Below the pieces are notes generated by a model, which searched no databases, was not told where the DNA came from, and saw only the letters and a list, made by a program, of their open reading frames with translations. From contig CALEUG010000016.1 of the NCBI GenBank assembly GCA_937920515.1, positions 46,530-110,529 of the forward strand: DNA of 64,000 nucleotides, given 5' to 3'. Positions within the stretch are counted from its first letter, which is position 1, and the number at the start of each line of letters is the position of its first letter. This document shows positions 34,893 through 42,944 of the stretch, piece after piece. The translations under genes were made by a program, and so were the position numbers. Source of the stretch: an uncultured bacterium (GTDB lineage: Bacteria > Acidobacteriota > Aminicenantia > Aminicenantales > Saccharicenantaceae).

Positions 34893-36590
34893 TCAGATTC
34901 TTCTTAGGGACTCCGGGTACATAGGCTGCAATTTTCGGCTCAGCTCCTTGCCCTCTTCGTAAATCTTCCGGCTCTCTTCGTAAATCTTACCGAGCTGTTC
35001 CTCGACCCGGGGTTTGAGCCTGGCCACTTCTTCTTTCACCCTGGTCAGCTGCTGCTCAAGTTCCTTCTGCCAGGTCTCGCAGGTGCGCTTCAACTGGTCC
35101 CGGTACTCCCGGTTCGCTTCCTGCATCTCTTCAGAAAACCGCCCGATGTCCGGCCAGTTTCTCCTCCGCTCTTCGGCAACCTCCACCTCAATCTTTATCT
35201 TTTTCTTGTCCCGGACAATTTCCAGGGAAATTTTTTCGCCTTTCTTCTTTTTCTGAATCTGGTCGGTCAGGGCTTCCAGGGTCTCCACCCTCCGGCCGTC
35301 AGCGGCCACGATTACGTCGCCAACCCTGATTCCGGCTTTCTCGGCCGGGCTGCCGGGATTAACCCTGGCCACCAGCAGCCCCCGACCGTCGTTCACTCCG
35401 AAATATTTCGAAAGTTCCGGGTTAAGCTGTTCCAGCGAAACCCCGATGAAGCGGTAATGTTCGAAGCCAAACTCGAATTCGAACTTTTCTCCTTCCGGCC
35501 AATCGGGTAGCGCCGGCCTGGAAGGAAACCCCGGCAATCGACGGAAAAGGCCCGGGAACCTCAATTCCAGCTCCCGGCGGGCTTCTTCTTCCGGCACCGC
35601 TCCCAGCTTGACCTTAATTTCCTGTGTCTTGCCTTCCCTATCTATTATCAGATTGATATCCTGGCCGGGCCGCCTGGTCCTTATCTCCGAGACCAGCTGG
35701 TCGGAAGTGCCGATTTCTTTTCCGTCAATTTTCAATATCCTGTCGCCCGGTTTCAACTTGACCAGCTCCGCCGGGCTTTTTTCCTCCACCCTGGTAATTA
35801 TTACCCTGCCTTCCCGGTCTTCAGCGATGGAAACACCCAGCCAGCCTCTTTCTACCCGGCCCTTGGTCCTGATTTCCTGGAAAACGTTCTGGACAACCTC
35901 AACGGGGATGGCCATGGCCATTCCGGAGGCCGGAGCTTCGGCCTGGCTGTAGACATAGCCGGCCCCGGTGGCTTCCCTGTCCCTGAACCTGAAAACGATC
36001 GGGCTCTCCTCAGAATAAACACCGCGCAGCAGACCAACCAGCTGGCCCTTTTCATCCAGGACCGGGCCACCGCTCATCCCCGGTGTTATCCACAGGTTAA
36101 GGCGGAGTCGGTCAGGAGCCACCGAGCTGACTATACCCTGGGTAATGGTGACACCGGAATCAGGTGCAATACCAAGGGCACAGACCCAGGAACCAGGTCC
36201 CAGGTTCCTGGTGGAACCAGCAGCTACCGCCGGCAATTTCCTGTCCTTTACCTGAATAAAAGCTATCCTGGTTTCCGGGTCAAAACCCAGGAAATCAGCT
36301 TCAAGGCGGTTACCGTTATTATCAATTACCGTAAGCTTTTCATCCCTGGGTGAAATCAGGGCAGTGGTGGCGATATAGCCCTCTTTATCAATGACCACGC
36401 CGGTGGCCACCCTTCTCAGGCCGTCCCGCACTTCCACCCTGACCACGGCCGGCGAAACCTTCTTCACTATGTCACTGGCCTCGCGGTCTGGCTCCGGCCA
36501 GGGGTTAGAGTATGCAAGGCTGGTCAAGCCAGCCAGTAAGACCAGCAGGCTGCCCACGGTCAGGCTGAATAATCTTCCTTTTCCTCTCAT
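34893..36590 (-). CDS. HtrA-like exported pseudoprotease with two PDZ domains and coiled-coil tail
   Basis: 565 residues with signal peptide (1-28), chymotrypsin-fold S1C-like domain (40-235), PDZ1 (about 240-330), PDZ2 (about 385-470) and a charged coiled coil (480-555). Aligned by eye to DegP, the Ser motif PGMSGGPV keeps Ser173, but the His motif (TNNHV in DegP) reads TTALI with Leu78, and the Asp motif (SDIAL) reads TRIAF with Arg108. Two of three catalytic residues are therefore gone, so proteolysis by the usual mechanism is not expected. It follows an ECF sigma and its anti-sigma in one operon. A periplasmic chaperone, scaffold or sensor role analogous to DegS is inference. Confidence 0.85.
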   Translation of the reverse strand: MRGKGRLFSLTVGSLLVLLAGLTSLAYSNPWPEPDREASDIVKKVSPAVVRVEVRDGLRRVATGVVIDKEGYIATTALISPRDEKLTVIDNNGNRLEADFLGFDPETRIAFIQVKDRKLPAVAAGSTRNLGPGSWVCALGIAPDSGVTITQGIVSSVAPDRLRLNLWITPGMSGGPVLDEKGQLVGLLRGVYSEESPIVFRFRDREATGAGYVYSQAEAPASGMAMAIPVEVVQNVFQEIRTKGRVERGWLGVSIAEDREGRVIITRVEEKSPAELVKLKPGDRILKIDGKEIGTSDQLVSEIRTRRPGQDINLIIDREGKTQEIKVKLGAVPEEEARRELELRFPGLFRRLPGFPSRPALPDWPEGEKFEFEFGFEHYRFIGVSLEQLNPELSKYFGVNDGRGLLVARVNPGSPAEKAGIRVGDVIVAADGRRVETLEALTDQIQKKKKGEKISLEIVRDKKKIKIEVEVAEERRRNWPDIGRFSEEMQEANREYRDQLKRTCETWQKELEQQLTRVKEEVARLKPRVEEQLGKIYEESRKIYEEGKELSRKLQPMYPESLRRI

Positions 36591-36603
36591 TTTTTAAACC
36601 TCC

Positions 36604-36969
36604 TCAGTAGCTGATTTGCTGAATCCAGTTATCGGACACCTGCTCCAGGATGAATACCGTCTGAGAATCGTCAGAAGCCCGACGCATTTCCCTCCTGAGG
36701 TCCAGCGGCTCGACCACATGCACCACCTTTCCCGGTGGTACTTCCTGGCTCAGGCTGGCCATGCTGTTTACGGGCGACTTCCTGGCAAAGGGAGAGAAAA
36801 TTATTATTGTGGCCAGCACCAGGGCGGCAGCCCCGGCCAGGCTGAATTCCAGCCGCCGCCACCTGACTCTGGCCTTTTTCCTTTCGGCCAGCCCGGTCAG
36901 GACGGCCTGTTCAAAACCCGGTGGGGCAGAAACCCGGTCCAGCCCCTGAAGATATCTTTCGACGTCCAT
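36604..36969 (-). CDS. Putative membrane anti-sigma factor (no zinc motif)
   Basis: 121 residues with one membrane span (FSLAGAAALVLATIIIFSPF, about 42-61), a cytoplasmic N-terminal region of about 40 residues (YLQGLDRVSAPPGFEQAVL) and a periplasmic C-terminal half. It lacks the HxxxCxxC zinc motif of many anti-sigma factors. The position 17 bases after an ECF sigma gene and before the HtrA-like gene, plus the topology, suggest an RseA-like anti-sigma; sequence alone would not prove it. GGAGAGC precedes the ATG. Confidence 0.65.
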   Translation of the reverse strand: MDVERYLQGLDRVSAPPGFEQAVLTGLAERKKARVRWRRLEFSLAGAAALVLATIIIFSPFARKSPVNSMASLSQEVPPGKVVHVVEPLDLRREMRRASDDSQTVFILEQVSDNWIQQISY

Positions 36970-36986
36970 CTCAGCTCTCCGTATAT

Positions 36987-37592
36987 TTATAATTCCAGAT
37001 TATCGCTTTCCGTTTCATTTTCGCTTCCATCTTTCCTGTTTCTTATTTCCCTGCCTTCCTCCAGCCACCGCCTGAGGTACTCCCGGCCCCGGCTGATCCT
37101 GGCCTTGACCGTGCCCAGCGGCAGCTTCAGCAGGCTGGCAATCTCTTCCTGGGAAAAGCCTTCGACGTCTTTTAAGATAACCGGTATCCGGTACCGGGGG
37201 TGAAGCCGCCCCAGGGCCATCCTGACATTTCTCATCAAACCGGGGTCGTTGTGGTCCAGCTGGTAACTGCCAGAGGAATAATCGTTGGTTATTTCCTCCA
37301 GGGGAACCACCGGATGGCGGCTGATCTTTTTCTTTTCGGTCCGGGCCAGGTTGGCCGCAATGGAATAAATCCAGGCCGAGACAGGGGCAATCGGCCGGTA
37401 TTTTCTGGCCTTAAAATAAACCCGCATGAAGGTTTCCTGGGCCAGGTCAACCGCCAGCTGGTAATCGCCGGTCACCTGGTACAGGAAATTAACTATTCTG
37501 TCTTTGTAGATGGTCATGAGCTGGCCGAAGGCAGACTCGTCCCCCTCCTTCACTCGTTCCATGAGTGCCTGCTCATCCATCCTGGTATTCAT
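36987..37592 (-). CDS. ECF RNA polymerase sigma factor (left arm)
   Basis: 201-residue extracytoplasmic-function sigma factor. Region 2 covers about residues 25-90 (DRIVNFLYQVTGDYQLAVDLAQETFMRVY, then APVSAWIYSIAANLARTEKK), region 4 about 125-180 (LHPRYRIPVILKDVEGFSQEEIASLLKLPLGTVKARISRGR). The tail is acidic and basic, ending ENETESDNLEL. Divergent to a second ECF sigma gene, separated by 158 bases. It heads an operon with the membrane protein at 36604 and the HtrA-like gene. It probably directs transcription of an envelope-response regulon including its own operon. Confidence 0.93.
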   Translation of the reverse strand: MNTRMDEQALMERVKEGDESAFGQLMTIYKDRIVNFLYQVTGDYQLAVDLAQETFMRVYFKARKYRPIAPVSAWIYSIAANLARTEKKKISRHPVVPLEEITNDYSSGSYQLDHNDPGLMRNVRMALGRLHPRYRIPVILKDVEGFSQEEIASLLKLPLGTVKARISRGREYLRRWLEEGREIRNRKDGSENETESDNLEL

Positions 37593-37750
37593 TAACCACC
37601 CGGCAACGGAAAAGTTGCATCCCGTCCTTTCTTCCTTAATAATATAGCCAGGCCAGAGAAATTCAAAGCCTGGAACAAAGCCCTGCTTCCGGCAGCCCGG
37701 ACAAAAAGGAGCATCAGTGAACTTTTTCCGGGGAAACTTCGTCTACCGGG

Positions 37751-38314
37751 ATGACGTGCGTGGAAGTGAAAGAAATAGTCAGAAATTGCCTGAAAGGAGA
37801 GGCGGAAGCCTGGAAAATGCTGGTTGACCTTTACTCCCGGAAAATCTTCAACCTGGCCTACCAGTTCGCCGGCACTCCGCAGGAAGCCGAAGACCTGACC
37901 CAGGAGATATTCTTGAAACTCTACAACTCCCTTAGCAAGTATGATTTCGAACGGGACTTCAGCGCCTGGTTCCTGACCCTGGCCAGGAACTTTCTGATAG
38001 ATGAATTCCGGAGAACCAGGCTGGAAAAATCTCAAAGAGCTGAATTTGAAGAAATTACGACCGCTGCCGCCGAAGCCGACAGCCCGGAAAACAGGATGCT
38101 GAGCCGGGAAAAAGCCGAACTGGTCAGGGAAGCCCTGCTCCAGCTCGGTCCAGAACTCAGAACCGTTCTCGTTCTGAGAGAAATTGAAGGTTTCAGTTAC
38201 GAGGAAATCGCCCAAAAGATGAAGCTTCCCCTGGGTACGGTCAAGAGCCGGGTCAACCGGGGCCGGATTCAAATAGCCCGGGCCATCCTGGAAAAAACAG
38301 GAGGTAAGCCATGA
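37751..38314 (+). CDS. ECF RNA polymerase sigma factor (right arm)
   Basis: 187-residue ECF sigma factor. Region 2: KIFNLAYQFAGTPQEAEDLTQEIFLKLY and SAWFLTLARNFLIDEFRR; region 4: LGPELRTVLVLREIEGFSYEEIAQKMKLPLGTVKSRVNRGR. It differs enough from the left-arm sigma in the linker that the two are not recent duplicates. Its stop overlaps the ATG of the zinc-finger anti-sigma gene by 4 bases (38311-38314), the usual coupling for such pairs. Confidence 0.94.
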   Translation: MTCVEVKEIVRNCLKGEAEAWKMLVDLYSRKIFNLAYQFAGTPQEAEDLTQEIFLKLYNSLSKYDFERDFSAWFLTLARNFLIDEFRRTRLEKSQRAEFEEITTAAAEADSPENRMLSREKAELVREALLQLGPELRTVLVLREIEGFSYEEIAQKMKLPLGTVKSRVNRGRIQIARAILEKTGGKP

Positions 38315-38820
38315 ACTGTGCACAGGCACAACTGCTGTTTTCAGCCCACCTTGAAGGCGAACTCCAGCTTGAGGTTAAAAAAGAGCTGGAGGACCACCTG
38401 GCGGACTGCCCGGACTGCGCCCATTTGCTGGAGGCTGCCCGGAGCCTGGCCACCGAATGGTCCAGGCTTCCCGAAATAGAACCCCCGGCCGGCTTAATCC
38501 AGAAACTCTACCTTATTCCGGAAACCGCTTCCAGACCAGAAAAAATCCGGTTCTTGAGCTGGAAGTTATGGCTGAGCCCGGCCCTTCAGCCGGTGCTGAC
38601 TTCCCTGACCGTTATCCTGGTGGTCTTTTCCCTTCTAACCTTTACCACCCCGGGCCGGAGCCTGAAAAAATCAGCCACGCTGGAACTGCGACGGACTTAC
38701 AGCCTGGCCCAGAAAACCCTGGTCAGGGCCGGAGTTCTCAAAGATAAACTCCAGGGCTACCGCGAAAATTTCATGGCTTCTCTTGAAGCCAAGAATATTT
38801 ATAAATCAGAAAATAATTAG
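38311..38820 (+). CDS. Zinc-finger membrane anti-sigma factor
   Basis: 169 residues. The N-terminal zinc-finger anti-sigma domain has Cys3 and HLADCPDC (His-x3-Cys-x2-Cys), matching the HC2/ZAS fold that grips ECF sigma factors. One membrane span lies near residues 92-112 (PVLTSLTVILVVFSLLTF), followed by a helical extracytoplasmic tail. Translation is coupled to the sigma gene by the 4-base overlap. It should hold the right-arm sigma inactive at the membrane until a signal removes it. Confidence 0.9.
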   Translation: MNCAQAQLLFSAHLEGELQLEVKKELEDHLADCPDCAHLLEAARSLATEWSRLPEIEPPAGLIQKLYLIPETASRPEKIRFLSWKLWLSPALQPVLTSLTVILVVFSLLTFTTPGRSLKKSATLELRRTYSLAQKTLVRAGVLKDKLQGYRENFMASLEAKNIYKSENN

Positions 38821-38822
38821 AT

Positions 38823-38827
38823 GGAGG
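38823..38827 (+). promoter_or_regulatory. Ribosome site that fixes a TTG start
   Basis: GGAGG six bases before TTG 38834; no in-frame ATG exists nearby, so this decides the start of the membrane protein gene. Confidence 0.6.
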
Positions 38828-38833
38828 TTAACC

Positions 38834-39337
38834 TTGGAAGAAAAAATTAAGATTGAACAAAAACCAGCCAGGTCGCCGGTGCTGGCCGGCATCTTCTCGG
38901 CCATCTTCCCGGGGACGGGAGCAATTTACAACGGAAGTTATCTGAAGGGAATTCTGTTCATAATCATCTTTGCCGGCCTTGTTTCCATCCAGGGCCGCGG
39001 CGGACAGCCGTTCGTGGGCCTGATGCTGGCCGGCTTTTACTTTTTCCAGATAATAGATGCCGTTAACGAAGCGAAAAGAATCTCTGCATCGGGCGAGCCG
39101 CCGACTGCCACTGGCACCAGGCTATCACTTGAAGCCCGGATAGACGTTGCCCGGCCGTCAGGTTCCATCTCCTGGGGAATCATACTCATTCTGCTGGGCG
39201 GCCTGTTCCTGCTGGCCAACTATGAGATTATCAGCTACGACGCCCTGATTGACTACTGGCCGCTGGCCCTGATCGGCCTGGGCCTGAAACTTCTGGCCGA
39301 TTATTTTTATGGCAAAAAGTCAACCGGGAAATCATAA
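38834..39337 (+). CDS. Membrane protein with TM2-like N-terminus and LiaI/LiaF-like C-terminus
   Basis: 167 residues from TTG 38834. Residues 15-75 carry two hydrophobic spans with PGTGAIYNGSYLKGILF, resembling the TM2/DUF5683-type hairpin; residues 110-160 have SWGIILILLGGLFLLANY and YWPLALIGLGLKLLADYF, a pattern of the LiaI-LiaF-like transmembrane region (DUF5668). The gene is 13 bases after the anti-sigma gene and 11 before the next LiaI-like gene, so it belongs to the right-arm operon. Proteins with this fold act in cell-envelope stress sensing in Gram-positives; the role here is inferred from that. Confidence 0.75.
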   Translation: MEEKIKIEQKPARSPVLAGIFSAIFPGTGAIYNGSYLKGILFIIIFAGLVSIQGRGGQPFVGLMLAGFYFFQIIDAVNEAKRISASGEPPTATGTRLSLEARIDVARPSGSISWGIILILLGGLFLLANYEIISYDALIDYWPLALIGLGLKLLADYFYGKKSTGKS

Positions 39338-39348
39338 GGAGGAAAACC

Positions 39349-39597
39349 ATGTCAAGAAGACATAGAGACAATTTAATCTGGGGTTTGATCCTGGTGGTAA
39401 TCGGAGCCATTTTCCTTCTGGAGAACATAGGTTACGATGCCTGGCGGACACTGTCCAGACTCTGGCCCCTGATCCTTATTTTCTGGGGAGCCTCCAAACT
39501 CTACTACGGAATCAGGGCCCGGAGCCAGGCTCCTGGTCCCCAGGCTGATACCATCGAAGCGGAGATACTGCCCGTGGATAAAAAAGATGAAAGCTAA
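39349..39597 (+). CDS. Small LiaI/LiaF-like membrane protein
   Basis: 82 residues with two membrane spans (LIWGLILVVIGAIFLLENIGY and LSRLWPLILIFWGASKLYYG) in the paired glycine-rich form of the LiaI-LiaF-like N-terminal region, then a soluble acidic tail. GGAGGAAAACC precedes the ATG. Its end overlaps the start of the DUF4097 gene by 11 bases, so the two are coupled. Confidence 0.78.
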   Translation: MSRRHRDNLIWGLILVVIGAIFLLENIGYDAWRTLSRLWPLILIFWGASKLYYGIRARSQAPGPQADTIEAEILPVDKKDES

Positions 39598-40882
39598 GGA
39601 AGTCCTGCTGCTGATTCTTATCGTGGTAATCGGCGTCGGTCTGCACTACCTCAACGACCTGGAGCTGACCATAGATGACCGGGAAGCGGGCTCTCCCTTC
39701 CGCGGTGAATCCTTCCTTTTTGAGGAAATAAAGACCGAGGCCCCGGCCGGAACCCTGGAAATTATCAACAGCCACGGCAGTATTCAGGTTGAGACCGGGG
39801 AAACGCAGGAAATAGAAATAATCCTCGAAAAAAGAGTCTGGAGAAAGACCGAGCCGGAAGCCAGGGAATTGGCCGACCAGATAAAATTATTGTCCACCAG
39901 AGACAGTCAGAGGCTTCTTCTTACCACCAACCGCGATACCTTTCGCCGGAAGAATTTCTCCACCAGCTTCCGGGTGCGGGTTCCACACCAGACCGGAATC
40001 ATCGTCAGGAATTCTTACGGGCTGGTTCGCATTGCCGGGGTCAGGGAGGTTGAGCTGGAAAACCGGCAGGGCCGGGTGGACATAGTTGAAGTGTCGGGTC
40101 CAGTCCGGGTTATCAATTCCCACCAAAAAGTTTCTATTATGGACGTGGGCGGGGAATGCCAGCTGGAAACCAAGCACTCTTCAGCCCTGCTCAGCAGAAT
40201 TGCCGGCCCGGTCCGGATAGACTGCGCCCACGAGAACCTGGAGCTGTTTGACCTGAAGGATACACTCGACCTGAAATCCCGTCATACCAGGATAAAGGCG
40301 GTTAGAATTGCCGGTCCCTCTCAGATTTCCGGCTCCTACGAGTTGATCAGCCTGAGTGAAACCGGGCCGGCCGTAATCAGGGGACATCATTCTCCGGTGG
40401 AGGTTGAGGCGGCCAGGGGCCCGCTGGAAATAGAAACGAGTTACGAACGAATCAGGCTGGTTGACCTTGAGGGTGACCTGGTGATCAGGGCCAGAAGTTC
40501 AAGGGTAGATGTAAACGGGGCCAGGGCAGCCCGATTGCAGGTCGAAACTACCTACGAACCGGTCAACCTGGTGGATTTCAGCGGCCAGCTGGAGCTCAGG
40601 CTCAGGCATGCCAGCCTGAGCCTGTCTCCGCTCAACCTGAACTCCCCCATAACGGCCACCACCGAATACGGAAACATAAAATTTTTCTGGCCAGAAAACC
40701 AGACGGCCCGGCTGGAAGCCAGCAGCAAGGGCGGCCGGATTTCCTGGCGACTTCCCTTTTCCCCGGATGAAAACACCACCAACGGCCTGGCCCTGATCAG
40801 GGCTTTTCAGGGAGCTTCCCACCGGCCGGAAATCAAGCTGACGGCCAGTTATGGAAACATAGAAATTCTGAGGAAGGAATGA
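39587..40882 (+). CDS. DUF4097-family beta-repeat protein, membrane-anchored
   Basis: 431 residues: an N-terminal hydrophobic anchor (VLLLILIVVIGVGLHYL), then short repeating beta segments of the DUF4097 (putative adhesin) kind: LEIINSHGSIQVETG, VRNSYGLVRIAGV, VRVINSHQKVSIMDV, LEIETSYERIRLVDL, LQVETTYEPVNLVDF and ITATTEYGNIKFFW. The recurring [ST]-[YH]-[EGQ]-x-[IV] units suggest a right-handed beta-helix or stacked sheet exposed outside the membrane. In Bacillus, related domains occur in LiaG-type proteins beside LiaF; that supports an envelope-stress role for the operon. It is the last gene of the right arm. Confidence 0.85.
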   Translation: MKAKEVLLLILIVVIGVGLHYLNDLELTIDDREAGSPFRGESFLFEEIKTEAPAGTLEIINSHGSIQVETGETQEIEIILEKRVWRKTEPEARELADQIKLLSTRDSQRLLLTTNRDTFRRKNFSTSFRVRVPHQTGIIVRNSYGLVRIAGVREVELENRQGRVDIVEVSGPVRVINSHQKVSIMDVGGECQLETKHSSALLSRIAGPVRIDCAHENLELFDLKDTLDLKSRHTRIKAVRIAGPSQISGSYELISLSETGPAVIRGHHSPVEVEAARGPLEIETSYERIRLVDLEGDLVIRARSSRVDVNGARAARLQVETTYEPVNLVDFSGQLELRLRHASLSLSPLNLNSPITATTEYGNIKFFWPENQTARLEASSKGGRISWRLPFSPDENTTNGLALIRAFQGASHRPEIKLTASYGNIEILRKE

Positions 40883-40903
40883 TTCCCGGAGAGCCCCGCT
40901 TCC

Positions 40904-41803
40904 TCAGGAGTGTCTGAACCTGTAAGTGGAAATCCTGTAACCCAGGACCCCGTTGACCTTGATGTTCAGGAAGGAGATCAGGTTGGTCAGGTCCTTCTTG
41001 AACTTGGTCACGTAGCGGACAAAATCGACTTCCTTCATGAAGCGGAGGAGGTTCTCGAATTCGTCCACCTCATCCCGCAGTTCCACCAGAAAATGGGTTA
41101 TCTCCCGGAACTGGCTGTTGATGTCGACGAGTTCCTTTCCGGACAGCCTGTCCAGTTCCGGGTAGGGCGGCAGGGACTGCAGGATCAGCAGGCTCTCGTT
41201 GTAGGCTTCGTTGACCGATTCTTTTATCTCCTGGAAGAAGGAGCTGTATTCCAGCGGGTTCTTTATCCTGGCCTCGGCCTTATCCAGCAGACGGTCATAC
41301 TGTTCCTTGATGGAAATGATAAAATCCTTAACGCCCCAGTACTTGCGCTTGAAATTAAACAGGTCGATAAAATCCCGGCCGATATAAATCTTGTCCTTGT
41401 AGTTATTAAGGAGTTCCTTGGGCTCATGGGTGTAAAATTTCAACTCGAATTTCCGGCCGTCACCGCTCTTCTCCCTGAACCTGACCAGCACCAGGTAGTT
41501 ATTCTGCTCGATGAAGTAGCTGCTCATTTCCAGAATGACGGTGTACAGAGCCAGATTCTGGATGATGTATTCCTTGAGGTAATTAAGCAGGTTTTCTTTT
41601 TTGTTAAGGAAATCGATGACCGGTTCGGTGGGCACGGTGTTCAGGACCGAACAGGAAGGGGAAATAAGATACAGAACCGGTCCGCTGCCCAGCTCCAGGT
41701 GCAGGTTCTTCAGGACATTCTGGTGCAGGTCGTCGTAGAGCATCGGCTGAAGGGGCGGCAGGTTGTTAACCTCAACCTTCATCAATTCTTCAATTTCATT
41801 CAT
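40904..41803 (-). CDS. Conserved-looking protein of unknown function, mostly helical
   Basis: I do not recognise this 299-residue protein. There is no signal peptide, membrane span or nucleotide-binding motif. Residues 1-130 look mixed alpha/beta (GSGPVLYLISPSCSVLNTVPTEPV; YLVLVRFREKSGDGRKFELKF), residues 150-285 strongly helical and charged (FFQEIKESVNEAYNESLLIL; FLVELRDEVDEFENLLRFMKEVDFVRYVTKF). AAGGAG lies 7 bases before the ATG, and codon use matches neighbours, so it is a real gene. A longer frame on the opposite strand (40910-41833) is a shadow. It converges on the DUF4097 gene and follows the lipoate ligase gene after 47 bases. Confidence 0.7.
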   Translation of the reverse strand: MNEIEELMKVEVNNLPPLQPMLYDDLHQNVLKNLHLELGSGPVLYLISPSCSVLNTVPTEPVIDFLNKKENLLNYLKEYIIQNLALYTVILEMSSYFIEQNNYLVLVRFREKSGDGRKFELKFYTHEPKELLNNYKDKIYIGRDFIDLFNFKRKYWGVKDFIISIKEQYDRLLDKAEARIKNPLEYSSFFQEIKESVNEAYNESLLILQSLPPYPELDRLSGKELVDINSQFREITHFLVELRDEVDEFENLLRFMKEVDFVRYVTKFKKDLTNLISFLNIKVNGVLGYRISTYRFRHS

Positions 41804-41850
41804 GGCCAGCTCCTTCCTTCAGTTACAGTTTAATGTTAACACCCGGGCTT

Positions 41851-42663
41851 CTAAAAATCAAACCCGGCCGGCTCCAGCCGCTCACCCGTCCAGCTCCAGC
41901 TGGCATACTTTTCGCTCTCTATTCTGGCGATAATCCTGTTTTCTTCCGGGGCAAGCTGGCGGGAAGATAGCTCCACCTGGAATTGCTGCCGGAAACCCTC
42001 AATCAAACAACCCACCGCCTGGTCGTAGCTTACAGGTTTGCCCAGCTCATCCGAAAGAGAGGTCATGCTGTCAGCCCGCTCCGGGTCCAGGCCGTAAGAA
42101 ATGGCCGAAAGCAGCTCGACCTCCTTAACCAGGGGAATTGAGCCGTGCTGCAGGAAAGAGGTGCCACTTCTTTTCTGGGCGCTGCCTATAGCCTTCCTGC
42201 CGTTTATCTCGACTTCGTTTCTGGCCGGGTAAGCAAAACAAGGCAGTTGGCTACGGGCGTAGGCCGACGGGGTGCTGGCCGCCAGTCCAGCTGAAAGCCC
42301 CAGCAGCTCAAGCCCCCGGACCAGGGCCTCCGATATAAGTCGATACGAGCCTTCCAGGGTTGCGGTAAAGAGGTCAGCCCGGGCCGAGGCCACCGAGTAA
42401 GTGACCTCCAGGTGGTGCAGGACCAGTTTTCCCCCGGTCATTCGCCGGACAACATCCACCCCCCTTTTCCGGCATTCTTCCAGGTTCAAGACCTTGTTTA
42501 TGTCCTGGCTGCAGCCCAGGGAGGCGGTCGGCCTGAGCCAGGTGTAAAACCGGAGATAGGTTTTTTGGCTTTTTTGAGCCAGCAGGAAAAGGTATTCATC
42601 AACGGCCATGTTCCAGGAGCCCCGGAGGGGCTCGCGGTCATAAATCAATTCCCAGTCTGTCAT
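41851..42663 (-). CDS. Lipoate-protein ligase A family protein
   Basis: 270 residues of the LplA/LipM (BPL/LPL catalytic) family. Motifs are LRGSWNMAVDEYLF, RFYTWLRPTASLGCSQDI, RRMTGGKLVLHHLEVTYSV (substrate loop) and NEVEINGRKAIGSAQKR with the catalytic Lys, then LQHGSIPLV. It may attach lipoate to E2 or GcvH domains, or move octanoyl groups as LipM; the short C-terminus without the LplA accessory domain favours LipM- or LplA1-type. ATG 42661-42663 is used, with GAGG 8 bases before; the frame's further upstream part overlaps tRNA-Gly and is not coding. Confidence 0.87.
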   Translation of the reverse strand: MTDWELIYDREPLRGSWNMAVDEYLFLLAQKSQKTYLRFYTWLRPTASLGCSQDINKVLNLEECRKRGVDVVRRMTGGKLVLHHLEVTYSVASARADLFTATLEGSYRLISEALVRGLELLGLSAGLAASTPSAYARSQLPCFAYPARNEVEINGRKAIGSAQKRSGTSFLQHGSIPLVKEVELLSAISYGLDPERADSMTSLSDELGKPVSYDQAVGCLIEGFRQQFQVELSSRQLAPEENRIIARIESEKYASWSWTGERLEPAGFDF

Positions 42664-42702
42664 CAGCCTGACCTCATCTCGTTCCAGATAAAATAAAAAA
42701 AG

Positions 42703-42774
42703 AGCGGGCAACGGGATTCGAACCCGCAACTCCGAGCTTGGGAAGCTCGCACTCTACCGTTGAGTTATGCCCGC
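42703..42774 (-). tRNA. tRNA-Gly (anticodon CCC)
   Basis: 72 bases on the minus strand. Acceptor GCGGGCA/TGCCCGC perfectly paired; D stem ACTC/GAGT; anticodon stem CGAGC/GCTCG with loop TTCCCAA, so anticodon CCC; T stem GCGGG with TTCGAAT loop. CCA is not encoded; a T7 run follows directly. Promoter predicted about 50 bases upstream. Confidence 0.96.
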
Positions 42775-42832
42775 TCGCTTCAAGAGAGCTACCAACTCTT
42801 CCTGCAGATTGATAAACTATCAATCTAAGCGA

Positions 42833-42860
42833 ATTTTATCAAATAACCTCCGGCTGTCAA
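42833..42860 (-). promoter_or_regulatory. tRNA-Gly promoter, TTGACA-N16-TAAAAT
   Basis: Minus strand -35 TTGACA (42855-42860) and -10 TAAAAT (42833-42838), 16-base spacer. The 5' leader of the precursor would contain a perfect 9-pair hairpin (42806-42826). Confidence 0.6.
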
Positions 42861-42890
42861 TGGAAAGCAGCTGCCGGAATCTAATTTCAG

Positions 42891-42918
42891 TTGACTGCCG
42901 CCCTGAATAAAATATAAT
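42891..42918 (+). promoter_or_regulatory. Bactofilin promoter, TTGACT-N16-TATAAT
   Basis: -35 TTGACT (42891-42896), -10 TATAAT (42913-42918), 16-base spacer; about 20 bases of leader with GGAGAGAG before ATG 42945. Confidence 0.68.
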
Positions 42919-42944
42919 TGGTGAAAACGGAGAGAGTGTGCCAC

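Noticed and set aside
37592..38329. 245-codon minus-strand frame
   Set aside because: Antisense to the right-arm ECF sigma factor, whose regions 2 and 4 are clear.
40910..41833. 307-codon plus-strand frame
   Set aside because: Mirror of the minus-strand gene, which has a ribosome site and a more natural composition.
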